From Acidobacteriaceae bacterium (GTDB lineage: Bacteria; Acidobacteriota; Vicinamibacteria; Vicinamibacterales; CAVVIG01), in the NCBI GenBank assembly GCA_031274845.1, contig JAISPN010000081.1, forward strand, positions 1 to 8,026: a DNA stretch of 8,026 nucleotides, written 5' to 3'. Positions 6,638 to 8,026 of this stretch are shown in pieces. The notes under the pieces are model-generated. The model was not told where the DNA came from. It did not search any database and saw nothing but the letters and a program-made list of their open reading frames with translations. Numbering within the stretch: position 1 is the first letter of the stretch; each line of letters begins with the position of its first letter. The position numbers and the translations under genes were made by a program.

Positions 6638-7719
6638 AGAGAGAGACCTGCTCGCTATGGATGCGATCGCTCGCGCTCGTGGCTGGCGCCGCGCTGTACA
6701 CGGCCAGCTGCGCGTCGGCGTCGCAATCTCCGTCCTCGCCTGCCGCGTCCACCGGCATGGGGGGCACGCCCACCGATATCGTCGCCACCGTGGCCGGTGA
6801 ACCGATCACGCTGGCGGACGTCGACGCCAGAGCGATGCAGCACCCGGCGTCGGACTACGGCAGCGCCCGGCTGGCGCAGGCGATCTTTCTCGCGCGTCAG
6901 TCGGTGCTCGACGAACTCGTCGGCGATCGGCTGCTCGATCTCGAAGCGAAAGCACGCGGCGTCGGCCGCGACGCGCTGGTCCAGAAAGAAATCACCGGCA
7001 CGGTGACGCCGCCGACCGATGCGGACATTCAGTTCTGGTATCAGGCCAATCCAAACGCGGTGCAGGGACGTCCGCTCGACACGCTGAAGGAACCAATCAA
7101 GTCGCTGCTGCTCGAACAGCGCCTGACACAGGCGCAGACGAAATTCATCGACGCGCTGAAGGCCAAGAATCACGTCACGCTGTCGCTCGCACCGCCACGG
7201 CAAACCGTGGCGGTGGCTGGCCATCAGTCCAAGGGACCGGCCACTGCGCCGATTGAAATCGTGGAGTTCTCCGACTTCCAGTGCCCCTTCTGCCGGAGCG
7301 CCTTTCCCACCGTGCAGCAGGTGCTCGCCAAGTACGGCGACCAGGTGCACTTCGTCTACCGTCATTTCCCGCTGTCGATTCATCCGGACGCGGTGCCTGC
7401 CGCCGAAGCCGCCGCGTGCGCGGCCAAACAAGGCAAGTTCTGGCCATACCACGACCGGTTGTTCAGCAGCGCCCCGAAGCTGAGCGACGCTGATCTCAAG
7501 GCGGACGCGGCGGCGCTCGGTCTCGACATGACCGCCTTTGGTGCGTGCGTGGACGGACACCAGACGAAAGCGGAAGTGGATCAGGACATGAAAGACGGCG
7601 AAGCGCTTGGCGTCACCGGCACGCCGGCGTTCTTCGTCAACGGACGCTCGCTCGAAGGGGCGCAGCCGCTCTCCGCCTTCGTCGCGCTCATCGACGAAGA
7701 GCTCGCGCTCAGGAAGTAA
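6634..7719 (+). CDS. Envelope protein with SurA N-like chaperone domain fused to a DsbA-like thioredoxin domain
   Basis: The 361-residue protein starts at an ATG overlapping the peptidase stop. A basic, hydrophobic N-terminus (to about residue 25) is an export signal; C26 in YTASC could be lipidated, but the lipobox is imperfect, and cleavage after CASA is an alternative. A Ser/Pro/Ala-rich linker follows. Residues 49-185 look like the helical N-terminal domain of SurA/PpiC-type chaperones (ATVAGEPITLADVD, QSVLDELVGDRLLDLEAKARG), but no parvulin isomerase domain follows. Residues 203-361 form a DsbA-family thioredoxin domain (Thioredoxin_4 type): EFSDFQCPFCRSAF with the redox pair C217/C220, the helical insert containing CAAKQGKFWPYHDRLF (C262), C305, and the cis-proline loop GVTGTPAFF (P331). 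It probably makes or reshuffles disulfides in exported proteins while binding unfolded chains. No DsbB or DsbD partner is in the window. The 3' end overlaps the rhomboid gene by 11 bases. Confidence 0.88.
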   Translation: MKRETCSLWMRSLALVAGAALYTASCASASQSPSSPAASTGMGGTPTDIVATVAGEPITLADVDARAMQHPASDYGSARLAQAIFLARQSVLDELVGDRLLDLEAKARGVGRDALVQKEITGTVTPPTDADIQFWYQANPNAVQGRPLDTLKEPIKSLLLEQRLTQAQTKFIDALKAKNHVTLSLAPPRQTVAVAGHQSKGPATAPIEIVEFSDFQCPFCRSAFPTVQQVLAKYGDQVHFVYRHFPLSIHPDAVPAAEAAACAAKQGKFWPYHDRLFSSAPKLSDADLKADAAALGLDMTAFGACVDGHQTKAEVDQDMKDGEALGVTGTPAFFVNGRSLEGAQPLSAFVALIDEELALRK

Positions 7720-8026
7720 TCAGCGCGAGGCCGCGGATCACCGAATAGAGAATCGCGCCCATCGACGCCAGCAGGCAGAGTCCGCCAATGAGCAGATGAT
7801 CGCCACGCTCCGGCTTCAAGGGATTGAAGAGCGCCGAGAGCAGATAGCCGCCGATGAATCCGCCCGCGTGCGCGGCGTTGTCCACGTTCGGCACAATCAA
7901 CCCGTAGACGAACATGATGAGCGCCCACTGCCCCACCTGCGCGCGGACGAGGTGACGGCCGCTTTTCTGGCCGTAGTGGTAGAGCGCGCCAAGGAGACCG
8001 AAGATCGACGCGGAAGCGCCCACCGT
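7709..8026 (-). CDS. Rhomboid family intramembrane serine protease, C-terminal part
   Basis: The visible 105 residues enter from the right edge in mid-frame, so the N-terminal half and true start are missing. Both catalytic residues are present: the serine in TVGASASIFGLLGA (fifth visible residue) and the histidine in NAAHAGGFIGGYL (53rd), spaced as in rhomboids. Position two after the serine motif is alanine (GASA) rather than the commonest glycine (GASG), a tolerated variant. A further hydrophobic segment (LLIGGLCLLASMGAILYSVI) after the histidine helix suggests a 6+1 topology with the extra segment at the C-terminus. Rhomboids cut membrane proteins within or near the lipid bilayer; the substrate here cannot be told. 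The gene converges on the thioredoxin fusion with an 11-base overlap and no room for a separate terminator. The GTG near the edge is an internal valine codon, not a start. Confidence 0.9.
   Translation of the reverse strand, partial: TVGASASIFGLLGALYHYGQKSGRHLVRAQVGQWALIMFVYGLIVPNVDNAAHAGGFIGGYLLSALFNPLKPERGDHLLIGGLCLLASMGAILYSVIRGLALITS

Noticed and set aside
1..8026. CRISPR repeats, tRNA or rRNA genes, insertion sequences, toxin-antitoxin pairs or defence genes
   Set aside because: No repeated units with spacers, RNA-gene signatures, transposase motifs or terminal repeats were seen. The window is filled by eight ordinary chromosomal genes.

Overview
This is an 8,026-base, high-GC, gene-dense chromosomal segment from a bacterium. 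It holds eight protein-coding genes, six complete and two cut off by the window edges. I see no RNA genes, mobile elements, CRISPR arrays, phage genes or long non-coding stretches; the largest gap between genes is about 66 bases. High GC, strong third-position G/C bias (which creates long false antisense frames), and the mix of a WYL regulator, a secreted carboxypeptidase Q-like M28 peptidase and a SurA-like/DsbA-like fusion would fit an Acidobacteriota-like Gram-negative. There is no marker gene, so that placement is only a guess.

Layout. (1) Minus strand, 1-1229: a TauE/SafE-family membrane permease followed 27 bases later by a YbaK/ProX-type aminoacyl-tRNA deacylase that runs off the left edge. 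(2) A short, relatively AT-rich divergent spacer (about 1230-1295). (3) Plus strand, 1296-3258: a PlsC-type 1-acylglycerol-3-phosphate acyltransferase, then after 13 bases a WYL-domain transcriptional regulator. (4) Plus strand, 3304-7719: a tight three-gene unit made of an ABC exporter (fused membrane and ATPase domains), an exported M28 metallopeptidase resembling carboxypeptidase Q, and an envelope protein joining a SurA N-like chaperone domain to a DsbA-like thioredoxin domain. (5) Minus strand, 7709-8026: the C-terminal part of a rhomboid protease, whose stop overlaps the fusion gene tail-to-tail.

How they may work together. The ABC exporter, secreted peptidase and oxidoreductase/chaperone fusion are almost certainly co-transcribed: there is one base between the exporter stop and the first possible peptidase start, and an ATGA overlap between peptidase and fusion. 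All three act at or beyond the inner membrane, so a shared envelope role (lipid or peptide export, peptide turnover, oxidative folding) is reasonable, but nothing in the sequence names a substrate. The acyltransferase-regulator pair is probably also co-transcribed. Most genes are recognisable family members. The more unusual points are the SurA-like/DsbA-like fusion, its operon, and several non-ATG starts (GTG for the permease, TTG for the exporter, GTG for the peptidase), two of them supported by good Shine-Dalgarno sequences.
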